A stretch of 64,000 nt of DNA from Paramecium octaurelia (lineage: Eukaryota > Ciliophora > Oligohymenophorea > Peniculida > Parameciidae), in NCBI GenBank assembly GCA_905182995.1, contig CAJJDP010000050.1, positions 66,877-130,876 of the forward strand, in the 5' to 3' direction. The stretch's first letter is position 1, and each line of letters starts with the position of its first letter. The notes beneath the pieces are model-generated. The model was not told the origin of the DNA. It searched no databases and saw only the letters and a list, made by a program, of their open reading frames with translations. The translations under genes were made by a program, and so were the position numbers. Of this stretch, positions 29,613 through 41,371 are shown piece by piece.

Positions 29613-30683
29613 ATGAAATTGATTCTTATCGCTCTTTTGGGATTAACACTCACACAAGCTGTTTTTGTTAAAAGATCCAATGACCCAAGCAAGGCAGTTT
29701 TCACATAATTAGAAGCAATGGAAGAACATGAATTGGGAAGAAAATTATTAGACACAATTGCACTCTAATTGAACAACAAGGCCCCATTGGGAGACATCGC
29801 TAAAATGTTGCAATAATTGAGAGAAAATCTTATCCTCAACTAATAAGAAGCTGACTAAAAGCATGCTTAAGATGAAGTGGATTGCGAAACAGAAATCTAT
29901 TAATATAACAGAAGAATTGACTTCGCTTCCAACGAAATCACTGAATCAACCCAAGAAATCTAATCCCTCAGTGCCAAAGTCGAACAATTGACTCAAGATG
30001 TCGAAGATAAGACAGTCTAATTAGATATCTTAAACGAATAAGAAACATAAATCAGAGAATAAAGAGCTGAAGATTCTGAAAATTTCAAGAAGTTCGAAAA
30101 CGAAACAGAAAATGTCATTGAAGCTGTTGAAGTCATTATCTAAAGGTTGAGCTCAATTCAACCAGATCAAGAAGTCTTGGCTGCTTTGACACAATTGAAT
30201 AAGATTGGTGCAACCAACCCAATCCTTGCACTTATGTAAGTCGCTTCAACCTTCTCAGCCGAATAATTAAACAATGTCATCAACAAGTTAGGTGAAGTCA
30301 GTACTTAATTGACTGAAGCTCTTGAATCTGCCAGATAAACAGAAATCTAAGCTTAATTAGACTTCGAAGCGTTGGTTATTGAGATTGCCTCATAAAGAGA
30401 ATCCTTGAGTGCTGCCAGAGAAGATTCTCAAAGATAACTCCAAGATAATCAATAGGCTTTGGACTTATAGAAGAAGAGAAAGGAAGATGCCACTGACGAA
30501 TTGAATGCTGCCTCATCAGGAAAGGAATAAAAGGAAGCTGAATGCAACGCATGGAGAACTCAATATGCTGAAGAATCCGAACACAGATAATAAGAAATCT
30601 CTATCATCAGATAAGTTGAGGAGATCCTGGCTACCAAACTATCCAATGTCAAAGTTTATCTTTAAGAGAGATCATCAGCATGA
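29613..30683 (+). CDS. trichocyst matrix protein (TMP family), intronless
   Basis: Signal peptide MKLILIALLGLTLTQAVF, then a Gln/Glu/Leu-rich helical body of 356 aa in one exon, ending VYLQERSSA, TGA at 30681-30683. Typical blocks: EQLTQDVEDKTVQLDILNEQ and YAEESEHRQQEISIIRQVEE. Length, signal peptide and acidic coiled-coil composition match the TMP precursors. It differs from the three minus-strand TMPs in this window, which do contain introns. Its product would enter trichocyst precursors and be processed there. Confidence 0.85.
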
Positions 30684-30761
30684 TAACAATTATTTCTTAC
30701 ATAATATATTAAGCAACCCTCATTTTATACTTCACATTTTATTATAATTATTATACTATCA

Positions 30762-31486
30762 ATGTTTTTAGAAAATGAAAACATGAGTATGAGACTCAAA
30801 ATTGTTGAAGATCGATTGGGATTTATTGAGAATCTCACCCAATTATAAGACAAGCGAATAAATGAATTAAATAAATAATTAGATCATGTCATTCACCAAT
30901 TTCAAGGTTTGAATTTGGATCGTTGTAGAAATGATGAAGGTTTAACTTACAAAATTGAACGCTTTGAAAAAACCCTTCTCATCTTTTAGAGAGAAATAAA
31001 TCAAATGGGTACTCTATTTATAATCATTCTTAAGCTACTCATCAAGATGAAAGAATTAATTCATTGATTCATTAATTAGTTGAACCTAGTTTTAAAGATA
31101 TCGATATCTAAATTAAATAGGAGTCTCAAAGATTGTAATTGCAATGTTAAAGGTAGTTGGATGAAATGTATGAGGAAATCATTAACAAAATTAAGGCGCC
31201 TTTATAAAGCAGTTTTGTTCAGGGAGGGAGAGTAAGTGTATTAGAATCAACCTAAAAAGAAGACACAAAAAAAAAAATAGATGAGGAAATTAGCAGAAGA
31301 ATTTAAGATGAAAATGAAAAGAGAAGGTCGTTTATAGATAGTGATTCAAAGCAACATAAAAATGGATAATTGTCAACTGAAAAATCAAGAGCAAGAGAAA
31401 TATAAAATCGTTTAAATTTAGAAAGAAAAGCCAAACAAGAGAAAATAAATTAGCTTAATGAATTATACTAATTTAGAAAGCATTGA
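30762..31486 (+). CDS. coiled-coil protein, possibly SF-assemblin-like
   Basis: ATG at 30762 (MFLENENMSMRLKIVEDRLG), one intron of 26 nt after INQM, TGA at 31484-31486; about 230 aa. Heptad-rich from residue 10: FIENLTQLQDKRINELNKQL, SLIHQLVEPSFKDIDIQIKQ, QLQCQRQLDEMYEEIINKIK, then a charged tail. Length and continuous coil resemble SF-assemblin/beta-giardin proteins of striated rootlets, but the match is by style, not by a diagnostic motif. It sits 78 nt after the TMP gene. Confidence 0.7.
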
Positions 31487-31564
31487 ACTAAATAATTATA
31501 CTATTATTCAATAAATTTATGTTTAAAATAATATAAAAGAGACTTATTAAAATAGAATAACAAA

Positions 31565-33042
31565 TCATAATTATTGTTTTACTTAAAGATTTGGGTCAAC
31601 TAAAGCTTTCTTCTCATCATCAATTTATTTATCTGTAATTAATTTTGAGATATATCCAAAAATTTTAGTTCTTCCCTCTCTTATTACTAAAATTTAATCC
31701 GTCTATAAAAATTCAGCTGCATATAAGAATTTTAATCTAACAATTAAAATTGAAATATACCGAACAGTATCAACATCACCAGTTCTCAATACTTCATGTT
31801 GGAGTATCTTCTTAATTTCGACTGCCTATCTAACTACTCCACAATGCATAACTGCTTGATATCCTTTGCTCATTGTAGTAGGATGATGAAGGATATGGAT
31901 GTTGGCCTGAATTAGAATAATATTATACTTCGAATTCAGTCACAGGTTCCTATTTTAAAGCTGGGTCAATGATAATCATCCCTTTTCTAAAATCTGCTCT
32001 ATCTAATTTATCACCAGCTTTGGAGGGTTTCAGAGAAAAGCAAGCAAATTCTCCTACTTATGCAGAATCAGTCAAGACTCTGTTGATGTGAATTGATTTA
32101 ATGGTTACAGGCTTAAATTCTACTATAGAATTTCAAATTTACATTTAGCTTTATCTGGACCCAATAGCACATGCTGGTTAATAACTGCTTTTCCACCTCT
32201 TACTATTCCACTAACTACAATTCCGACTCCTGGGACATTAAAGTTCTCTTAGATGTCAAATTGTAATGGATCGTTGACTGTTTGATATGCTTTGTTGAGT
32301 TGATCTCTATTTGGCACTTTGCTTATGAAACGAGTCAATTGCTATAACCCATTTCCTGATACGCTGGAGACTTGGAAGATGGGCACAACATTATTTCCAT
32401 GCATTAATCCTGCCCATTTATCTATTTCATTCATATCAGATTTCTCATCAAATTATATTGGAGTTCTTTTAATTGCAGGACTCTTTATCAGAGATTTGAT
32501 ATGTTCAAGAGTTTCGTTGTAAATATTTTAAGGTGCAATGTCCACTTTTGTTAGGACGATGGCGAATGGTATTTTTAAGAAGAGACTTACACCTAAATGT
32601 TCTCTTGTCATCTTTGATACACCCATATTTGCACCTACAATGATCAAAGAGTAATCAGGTATCATTGCTACTAAACCAAATATAGTGGTTTTCAAATATT
32701 TCTCATGACCGCATAGATCTAAGAAGGTGACAATCTTTTCACTCTTCTCTACAACTTAACTCCAGTATTTGTTTTTATTTTGATTGAATCTCTCAGGTAA
32801 TACCTATTTTAAATTCTCATCGAAGCCCATAATTTCCTAGGCCACAGATGAAGTCCTTCCATTCTCCTTCTCATGTTTATAATTGAAGACACGCTAAAAT
32901 TAAAGCTATTTTGTACTTCTCTTGCACCTCCTCTTCCATCATCCAAAATACCTTTTGTCAATACACCAACTAATGTTGATTTACCAGAATCAACATTTCC
33001 AATTATTGCCAATTTGCTATGATCTTTTCTTTGTATTTACAT
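31565..33042 (-). CDS. GTPBP1/GTPBP2-type translational GTPase
   Basis: ATG at 33042 ([11 protein letters not shown]), then G1 [31 protein letters not shown], a 23-nt intron, [20 protein letters not shown] (switch region), a DLCGHEKYL-type G3 and an LTKVD-type G4. EF-Tu-like beta-barrel domains 2 and 3 end [17 protein letters not shown] and TGA at 31565-31567. The GNVDSGKST loop, the NGRTSSVA switch and the terminal REGRTK barrel strand distinguish GTPBP1/2 from EF-1alpha or eRF3. These GTPases are linked to mRNA decay and ribosome rescue. Shorter N terminus than the animal proteins; GTPase motifs intact. Confidence 0.88.
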
Positions 33043-33174
33043 TATATTTATAATTCCTTAAGGAGAAAAAACTAAATTTAAATGGCATTAAATTCTTTCT
33101 TAAATTTTATATTAAATATTATGTTAAAATATTACATTAAAATTTTATATTAAAATAATTCAGTTTTATCCATT

Positions 33175-33810
33175 TCAATTAAATGTAAAGAGTATATTTT
33201 CATCCTTCAAAAACTTTATTAAACTCTTCTCTTGATTAGAATTCATATGTAGGACAAGTTAAAATGTTTTCTGAATTAATGGGTCAGGTTGTATTTACTG
33301 CTATTGGCTTACACTTGTTTTATTGACATTTGAGGTACTAGTCTATGAAATTTATGGTGCTGATTATCTTGCAAAAAGAGATTCATCTTGTTGGATATTA
33401 TTTTATTGAATCGGCTACTTTATTTGAATAGTATCAACATATTGGTTATTTAATTATTATGATTATTGTGCTGTTTTTTATCTATTAAAAAGAGAACCAT
33501 CCATTTAGGTACTGTTTTATTAAGGCTATTGAGCCTATTGTTGATTACTGTTTTAATATGTTGATTATGTTTATTATGCCTATTATCTTAAATATAGAGA
33601 ATCACCTGATTGATTATTAATTGATTATGTATATTATATTGATTATTGATATTACCTTTAAAAAATTGGATCATTTGTCTGATTATTAATTTGTTATGTT
33701 AAATATGGCTAATATATTTATAAATGGGGATCAGTTGATTGGTTATTAATTTATTATGTTGATTATACCTATTATCTTTAAAAAATATCATATGTTTGGT
33801 TATTATATTG

Positions 33811-33853
<43 letters not shown>

Positions 33854-34950
33854 TATTATTATTATTATTATTATTGTTGTCTTAATGAAGGATTATCAAC
33901 TGGTTGTGTATTGTTTTATTAAGGTTATTGAACCTATTACCTTCCAACAAGCGATTCATTTATTTGACTTGTTTTATTCTAAAATTATACTCCAATATCA
34001 TTTATTTTTATAGTACTTGATTGTTGTGATTGAGCTGATTACCTTGTAAACAAGGAATCATTTTGTTATTCAGGTTATTTTTCGATAAAATTGGATTAGC
34101 TATTTTGTTGTAGTTAACGGTAATATTGACTTTATGTCACATTTCCACCTATTTCATACCCTCCTTAGTTTGATATTACATTAGTTGGTTATTATTAATT
34201 TGAGGATTATCTAATTTATTATTCTGAAGTGCTCAACAAATTGACAGCTTAGGCTGATTATTATTAATAGTTCCTTCCAAATTATGTACCTTATTGTAAG
34301 TTAACTTACGCTTATCCGATTTAATTTGGTAGAGAATTTATGATTGAATTTTATTGCACTATAGTTTAGTTTGAATAATTTTAGATTGTTTCTAATTAAT
34401 TTGCAGGATCAATATTGCCTTTGTAATTTTGTTGTTAGATATTCCTCTCTACATTATTCAAATGCTGTGATGCAGAAATATTCCCTCCTCCAATAACTAC
34501 TCCTCCTGTTTATTTATTTCTCTAAAATATCGAAATATCTTCAGCTGGATTAGCAACTTGTTGTTGGTAGATTTAATTGGTACTGGGTTCAACTCTGATA
34601 TTTTAATCGATCACCTCTCCTTTACTCACTATTATAAATGAATTAATTTAAACTTTTTTTCGAGCCGTCCAGTCCTCTATAGAAGATTAGCGTTTTTGCA
34701 TCAATCCTATTTTAAATTAGACATGTTTTAATGGATGTTTATCTTCCACTAATAAATTTATTCTAACCCTTAACCTCTAAACAGAATAACTCACTCAAAT
34801 TAAACTATCTAGATCTTGATAAAATACTTACTCATAATACTAAGCCTCTTAAATCAATTCCGCAATATTTAAAAGTGTAGTCCTCTCATTTAAAATAGTT
34901 TCAAATGACTCTACCTAATATTGGCCTTGTAATTCTATTGTTAATTCCAT
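33175..34950 (-). CDS. Gln/Asn-rich protein with poly-Q tract and internal repeats
   Basis: ATG at 34950 (MELTIELQGQYQVESFETIL), introns of 23, 31 and 20 nt, TGA at 33175-33177. The N-terminal 90 residues look folded (ubiquitin-like start, LLNIAELIQEAQYYEQFNLS, KTLIFYRGLDGSKKS). The rest is Gln/Asn-rich, with a poly-Q run of about 20-plus residues coded mostly by TAA, followed by a repeated unit NDPIFQRQ, GDSLYLRQ, DGSLFNRQ, DESLFARQ. It ends MNSNQEKSLIKFLKDENILF. The N terminus may interact with partners and the Q-rich part may form condensates; both are inference. No family recognised. Confidence 0.75.
33811..33884. repeat. (ATT)n microsatellite coding poly-Gln on minus strand
   Basis: About 20 ATT units with one ACT interruption on the plus strand, flanked by GTT. 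On the minus strand, in the frame of the Gln-rich gene, this is a run of TAA codons with one TAG, read as glutamine. Confidence 0.85.
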
Positions 34951-35132
34951 TAAAAAATATTATAAATAATATAAACTTAAGCATGTCCAAAAATATAGCG
35001 CAATTTAAAAATATTATAATCATGACTTTAATATTGACTAGTAATTCTCTTAATATCATATATTGGTTTCTGGATGCTTGGAAGAATTAAAATGATAATA
35101 AATTTAATTGATAATAATGCATACTGAATAAT

Positions 35133-36746
35133 TCAAAGTTTTTCTTTTTTCTTTTTTTCTTCGTAATTTACATATGAACCTCTATTCATTCCCTTGAGTG
35201 AGGAGTAGTTATCCCAATCACCATTTCTTCCGTCATTATATTTACGCAATAAGTATACGCCATTAGAGACAACCTAAAACAATGAGAAATATGCAAACCT
35301 TCTTAGCATCCTATATTTCAACCATATGATGTGTGTCTCTGTGAAGTTTCTTCAACAACGCCAGCTTCTCTTCGTTTGGATTTAGTTTTTCCTTATCTGC
35401 AATATTTGGTGGGAAATCCAAAGGCATTTTAGTAATGTCTTTCTTCTTATATGTTTGATTAAGTGGTAAGATTCTATTGATGGTGTAGTGAATGCTTTCA
35501 GGATTCTTTCTCATTTCAGGTGGTACCTTACATACCAGTTTAGGATTTTTGAATCTATGAATTGGTTTATTGATTAAAATGCTCATCCAAGCGTTCATTC
35601 TAATTCTTCTGTCTTCTAAAATGACATTCTAAAGATGATAAAATTTAAATCTATTGTAATAGTCGGTTTCTAATTCTTGAAACAATAATTCAATCATTTC
35701 CTTAGTGTAATGATTAGGTTCATTAAGATCAATAGTTTCAATCATAACATTAGCTGCATTACCCTTTTCACTATAAAGTAATTCTAAGATTTCCTATTTG
35801 TTCATCTCTTTAGCTAATGTGTTTAATTCTTAATCAGTCGTAATATGCTGCATATTCCTTCCCCCTTGCAAATGTGTGTAGCCATTACAATGAAATTGGC
35901 ACTTTTCACACAATTGCTAATAAACTTATTTGATGTCTTCCTCCTTCAATAATCGTATAGGTGGTAATTGAACTCTTTATGGTAGTTAAGTTTTAGTTGC
36001 TGTTGTTGGTTGAGGTCTGATTTTAATTCCTAATTTTGTTTATTCAGTGGCAATAAGTGATTCCCTTACACCTTCTAGATGCTCTTTTCCAATTATTGCA
36101 CATTCCCTACAAAGACATTGATCGACACTGTGATAATTGACACATGGACCGTAAATTGCAAATATATCTAGTCTTTCTAATGCATTTGAATGTTCTAAAT
36201 TAGGAGGATACAAAAATTTAAATAATGTCTCCAAAGACACTAACATTTTGTCAAACTTGAAATCAGGTATTTTTTGAGGAATTGGGAACTTAAAAATATC
36301 TCTTTCTTTGTTAGCAGAAAATGGATCATCACTTCCATGAAATTCATTTTTAATTATAGATGTTCCATACGTTGCTCTTAAGGATTGTGGATCTGCTTTT
36401 TTAGCCTCGGCTGGATCTTTGTTTCCAATCATCTTTTTCCATACCATTATAGGATTTTCAGTTTCATGGCATAAAAGAAACATTACACATTCTCCTGATA
36501 ACATATATGTCATAATTTCATCCATATACTTTTATTATTTGAAAAACAGATTAAGTACTTCTTCTCTGTAGAGTTCTCTCAATAGATAATTGTTAAACAC
36601 TATACTTAAACAAAGTTTTTTATAGTTAACCCGGCTGCTTCAATTTTATTTACAACCTCCTACACTACATTTGGTTTAAGAGTTGTATCAGGTTTGATCA
36701 AGGCAAATGTATATGGCAAATTCTCTTGTTTAGGATCAAACAACAT
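35133..36746 (-). CDS. nucleoside-diphosphate-kinase-domain protein
   Basis: ATG at 36746 (MLFDPKQENLPYTFALIKPD). NDPK domain over about 150 residues: TFALIKPDTTLKPNVVQEVV, GECVMFLLCHETENPIMVWK, IGNKDPAEAKKADPQSLRAT and KNEFHGSDDPFSANKERDIF, which holds the catalytic His in NxxHGSD. A 300-residue extension follows (DIFAIYGPCVNYHSVDQCLC with clustered Cys/His, then TYKKKDITKMPLDFPPNIAD, end DWDNYSSLKGMNRGSY); TGA at 35133-35135. Last intron 25 nt. Single NDPK domain plus a long tail is the plan of axonemal NDPKs (NME5/RSP23-like), but the tail is not recognised. Confidence 0.8.
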
Positions 36747-37261
36747 GAATTTATTATTAAATATTATTATTAATAATTAATATTAGTAATATTCATCTAA
36801 ACTAGATTCTGTGGACTCTAAACTTGAATCAAAAAATTAAATTTAAAATTATTAGTTTATGTAACCCTACTCAATGATATCCAAGCCTTGAAGCATTTTT
36901 TAAATCAAATAGTATCGCTACTTCCAACAAAGATCACTTTATAAAAACTTCTTATATATATTCAACAAGCATTATAGAAATCAGTGAAAATAGATTTTGG
37001 TTCTATATTATTTTGATAAGATTGTATGCAGTATTTCTATTTTTTTAAAATAGGAAAAGAAGATCAAAATAAATGATAACCATGGGTATAAAGATTTGCT
37101 AGATACAGATCCATTAGGCGAACAATTTACTTAATTCTAAACACAGTATTAATAATTTACATTATTTTAATTGCTTCCTCCAATATATTTATACCTACAT
37201 ATATATTACTTATTCAAAACAATTTTGAACTCAAAAATAAGTAGAATAATTAAACAACAAA
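36745..37261 (+). CDS. possible small gene or remnant, divergent from NDPK gene
   Basis: From ATG at 36745 (MNLLLNIIINNQYQQYSSKL), introns of 25 and 23 nt give ILEAFFKSNSIATSNKDHFI, SIIEISENRFWFYIILIRLY and INDNHGYKDLLDTDPLGEQF. The spliced text is good, but the ATG overlaps the NDPK start in a CATG palindrome. The frame also has no stop before it enters the next gene (37310s), so the ends are doubtful. An alternative is a pseudogene or misread promoter. Confidence 0.35.
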
Positions 37262-38320
37262 ATGAAAACTAGAAGATCAGTCTCAGCTCAACCTTCATAC
37301 TAATCTGAGGAAGACTATATAGAGAGAAATAAGCATATTTGCAAATCAATTCATCCCAAGTTAACATTTCGATAGATTAGAAATAAATTGTCCTCTGAAT
37401 GGAATATTTTATCTAATAAACCAAAAGTAATTCTTTTTTATCTAAATTAGAAATAAACAAGATTAGATGACTTTGTAATTCAATTAAGTTCATCCCCTAA
37501 CCACAACGAAAAGCCGATTTCACAAAAATAACAAAAAAAGACAACTAAATAAAAATAGCTAAAAAACCATCAAATTAGCAAAAATCAAAAGCCTCCATAA
37601 AATAAAAAATTGAAATAAATAACTATCTCTCCTCCACCAAAGCAAGTACCAAGTATAGTAATTACTGATTCCGAATCTTTAAAAATTAGTTTGACTTCAT
37701 AAGAAGAAAAGTAACCTATTGTAAGAGAGAATCCTGTAATCATTTCTACTAATAGTCTCCAAAATAAGGACCCTAATTAACAGCCTTAGAAAAAAATATC
37801 AAATGTAAAAAAGGAAGAATCCAAGTGTAATTTCACAGAAAAGCAAAAAATTTCAAAAGAAAATAAAAAACCTAAAATAAAATTACCTATTCAAAAATTG
37901 AAGTTAAGAAGATTAAAAAAATTAAGCAAACTCAAATCAAAAAGTAAACCTGGAATACCTCCAGAATTTCAACCTGTATTAGCATAAGATTTTATTAACT
38001 CAGTCAAAAAATTTGATCATGTTAGCATGATTACAATTTCAAATTCTTAAGTTGATTAAGGTTAAGTTGGATTAGATGAAATATAAAGCATTGTATCTCA
38101 TACATATGGAATAATAGATCATGGATTAAGTAATTCCGAAAGATTGAACTTTTAATTGTTTTTTGAAGTTGAATTTTCACCTAAAGAAAATGGTTATGTT
38201 CCAAAAAATACATTTTGTACATCTAAGCAAGCTGCCTTTTATTGCAAAGAGTTGACTTTGGAATACATATCAAAACACAAAGATATATTTACTTAAAATG
38301 ATGAATATTATTTGAAATGA
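37262..38320 (+). CDS. Lys/Ser-rich protein with HMG-like N terminus
   Basis: ATG at 37262 (MKTRRSVSAQPSYQSEEDYI). Residues about 15-55 (RNKHICKSIHPKLTFRQIRN, then KLSSEWNILSNKPK) resemble the helix 1-2 spacing of an HMG box; this is tentative. A 24-nt intron follows, then a long Lys/Pro/Ser-rich low-complexity middle. The folded-looking end has DFINSVKKFDHVSMITISNS and LFFEVEFSPKENGYVPKNTF. TGA at 38318-38320; about 340 aa. Charge suggests a chromatin or nucleic-acid role. Confidence 0.7.
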
Positions 38321-38408
38321 AGAATAATCTATAAAATTATACATATAATCTTTTTTTTAAATTATTTAATTTAAACTATAAATTTTATAATTTAACATTA
38401 AAATTAAC

Positions 38409-38607
38409 ATGAAGCTTCTCAATTATTTAACACTTTAATTTAAAAGTAGATTAACATAAAAAAGATAAAGTATGTTTGCTCAATCAATTAAGTAATTTAA
38501 AATATAAAGTTATTATAACTAACAAAATTGACTTCCTCATTAGGTTTATAGAAAGTAATTAAGATTGATTCCAAAAGATGATGGATAACAAATAAATGAA
38601 ATAATGA
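38409..38607 (+). CDS. possible mini-gene (about 50 aa)
   Basis: MKLLNYLTLQFKSRLTQKRQ, a 23-nt intron, IIQNIKLLQLTKLTSSLGLQ, a second 23-nt intron, MMDNKQMKQ and TGA at 38605-38607. Two typical-size introns that keep frame are the only support. Basic, helical, no family. It could be chance. Confidence 0.3.
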
Positions 38608-38786
38608 TTATTTAAATTAAACTTAGCGAATTAATCTAATGCTAATTAAAGTGCAAAATTCAATAATAAAATTTTAATATTTTTTTTATTTCCCAATATT
38701 AATATCAGAATTAATCAGATCCCATTGGAATTTTTTCATTAAACTTTTAAGGGAATGAGAATTACTAATATATAAACTAACTAAGA

Positions 38787-40457
38787 ATGAACTCAAATTA
38801 AAATTTGATCTTAAGAGTTACCTTTGGAGAGGTAAAACAAAAATTAAGTATTGATGATCCTTAAAAACTGATCAATGACTTAAAAAATTAAATATGTAAG
38901 AACTTTTTAGAGAATGGAATTAATATTGATTAGAATTAAGTGTTGCTTTAAGATGAAGAAGGATATATTTTAAATGAAAGCGAAACAATTGGAAATTTAC
39001 TGAAGACAAATGATATAGTAAAGGTAGTGTAATAGGAATCAAAATAAAATATAGTAAATCAGTAACAACAGCAACAAATAGTAGCTTAAGATGACTAATA
39101 AGAATAATTATAGTAAGATTTCAATTAAAATAATGACCCTGTTGAGGCTATTGTTGTATTATTTGATACTTCTGGATCAATGGGCTCAAAGTACTTTAAT
39201 GAAAGTGAACTATCTAGAATTGGAGCTGTTAATGCGTTTTTCTCAGCCTTTGCAGATAAAACTTTGGCTTTCGAATTCAATCATATTGTAAAACTTGTAT
39301 GGTTTGAATCTTTTATAGCAGATAAATGTGACTTCACAAACGATTTTAATAATTTCATTAAATTAGTCGATGATGCATCCCCAGGAGGCGGAACTAAATG
39401 TTATGATGCAATAGCCTATGCAATTGAATAGTTGAAAGAAATCAAAAAAAAATATCCAAATATTATCTTAAGAATAATTGCATTAACTGATGGAGAGGAT
39501 AATTAATCAAAAGAAAATCCTTAAAGTTTAGTTACCAGAATATTTGAAAATTAGATTATAATAGATTCCTTCGTTGTAAGTAATGATTGTGTTGGTTTAA
39601 AAACTTTGACTCACGCAACCAATGGTAGATGCTATTGTCCTTAAACATTGGCTGAAGGCATGTCTTTATTTGAAATAGAAAGCATATTAAGCATAAGCCA
39701 TAGAGAATAAAAGGAGTATCCAAAAGAACTTCAAGATTTAAATTCATTGAAAAATAAACCTTTTGATACTGATGGAATGAAAGTTGTATCTATGGATGTC
39801 TAAAAAACTGCAGTTATGAAAAAAGAAGAAATTTTAAAGAAAATATCACAAATGCAAAACGCACCTTAAAATTCTAGCACAACCAATTAGGGTTTAAATA
39901 ACACAGCAAGAATATTAAAAGAACTCCAAGAAGTTACAGCATAGGGCGATAAATTGAATTTTAAATGTTATCCCACCGCTGATGATATCAAAACATGGAA
40001 GATCTTAATATATGGTCCTAAAGGCACCGTTTATGAAGGTGGATTATACATTTTAAGCTACGTTTTTCCTCAAAATTACCCTTTCAGACCTCCAAAAGTG
40101 TAGTTTATCACTAAATTATATCATCCAAATGTCAGCAGAGGTGGATCACTTTGTTTAGATGTTTTAAATAATTCCTGGAGTCCTGCACTCACAACTACAA
40201 AAGTACTTGATGCAGTTTCAGTAATGCTTTAAAATCCTAATGCTGATGATGCTTTGGATTGTAATATAGCTGCAATTTATAAGCATGAACCAGAGTTGTT
40301 TAAATAAAACGCCTTAAAAGAGAAATTAGAAGCTGCTTCTCCATCTGAGGACAATCTATTAGCCAATATTTTGGGAGCAGTTGATGTTAACTCCCAAGAG
40401 TATATAGATACAAAGAAAGAATTATAAACCTGGTTGGAATATTAAAAATCAAATTGA
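38787..40457 (+). CDS. UBL-vWA-E2 fusion: von Willebrand A domain joined to a ubiquitin-conjugating enzyme
   Basis: Single exon, 556 codons. Residues about 1-95 form a ubiquitin-like fold ([34 protein letters not shown]), followed by a Gln-rich linker. Residues about 120-320 are a vWA domain with the MIDAS motif [12 protein letters not shown] (Asp127, Ser129, Ser131), a Thr in [17 protein letters not shown] and Asp in LTDGEDNQ. Residues about 375-510 are an E2 core: [40 protein letters not shown], active-site Cys456 in GGSLCLDVL, then [20 protein letters not shown]. Metal-binding and catalytic residues are all present, so both halves should work. It would charge with ubiquitin and use the vWA part as a docking platform (inference). 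Confidence 0.92.
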
Positions 40458-41371
40458 AGATATATATACATTTGTCATTATTAAATATTAAATTTAATCA
40501 ATTCAGATAAAATTTATTCATCTACGTTTATATCCAATGAATATAAATGTTTATCGTGAAAACTTAAAGATAATAACTCTAATTAAAACTTTTTAAAGAA
40601 ATTATTCATTGTAAATTGCTTGTCTTTGTATTTCAACATTCAAAATAATAATGATTTTATTACGCAATTTCAACCTTAATAAATGTTGTAATAATAAGTA
40701 GCTTTAACAATATAAAAAATTGAAAGGCGTTTAATAAAAGTTTGAAATTAAAAAAAAGTAAATAGCAAAAGAGATATTAGCATTAGATTCCTTTGTTTTA
40801 ATACAAATTTTGAAATGTCAATATTATATTATCTTTTGTTACAATTCTTTGGTCATTATTTCTACTTGTTTCTTGCTATTAATATCTATAACTTTAAGAA
40901 TAATTAAATTTAATATTTTTAATGCTCTAATGGAAATTGAGAAAAAATCATTTGTCATATTGTTTTCAAATCAATTTGATCATTATAAAGGATAAATTAA
41001 GTTATTTCAAAAATGTAGATTATTGCATTTGCTTTAAGTTCCTTCTAAACTATTGCAAAAAAAAAATATATAAATGCTATGATTTTTGATGATAAAAAGA
41101 TTCTCTAATGAATAATCTTTAATTAAATTATCTCAGCATATATAGATTATTATTTAATTAGCATATATATCAGGATTATACTTTTAATACCTCAAATAGA
41201 ATATCAAATATAACTAATAAATAAATAATTAGTTAATCAGGCCTAAATTATTGGTTGTTGAACTATTAATATGTAAAATTGTTTTTTGATTATGTATAAA
41301 TTTTAATATTAATTCTTTTTATGTATTTATGAGGAAATGATGGAATTTCATAGTTTATAAAAAAATAAAAA
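40458..41371. other. intergenic, no supported gene
   Basis: Very AT-rich. Short frames exist on both strands, for example minus near 40810-40960 (MTNDFFSISIRALKILNLI) and plus from 40810 and 40818. They overlap one another and none has an intron or a motif to favour it. Confidence 0.5.

Noticed and set aside
33756-34013. Plus-strand frame with poly-isoleucine run
   Set aside because: Antisense of the TAA-coded poly-Gln tract; the minus frame is long, spliced and repeat-bearing.
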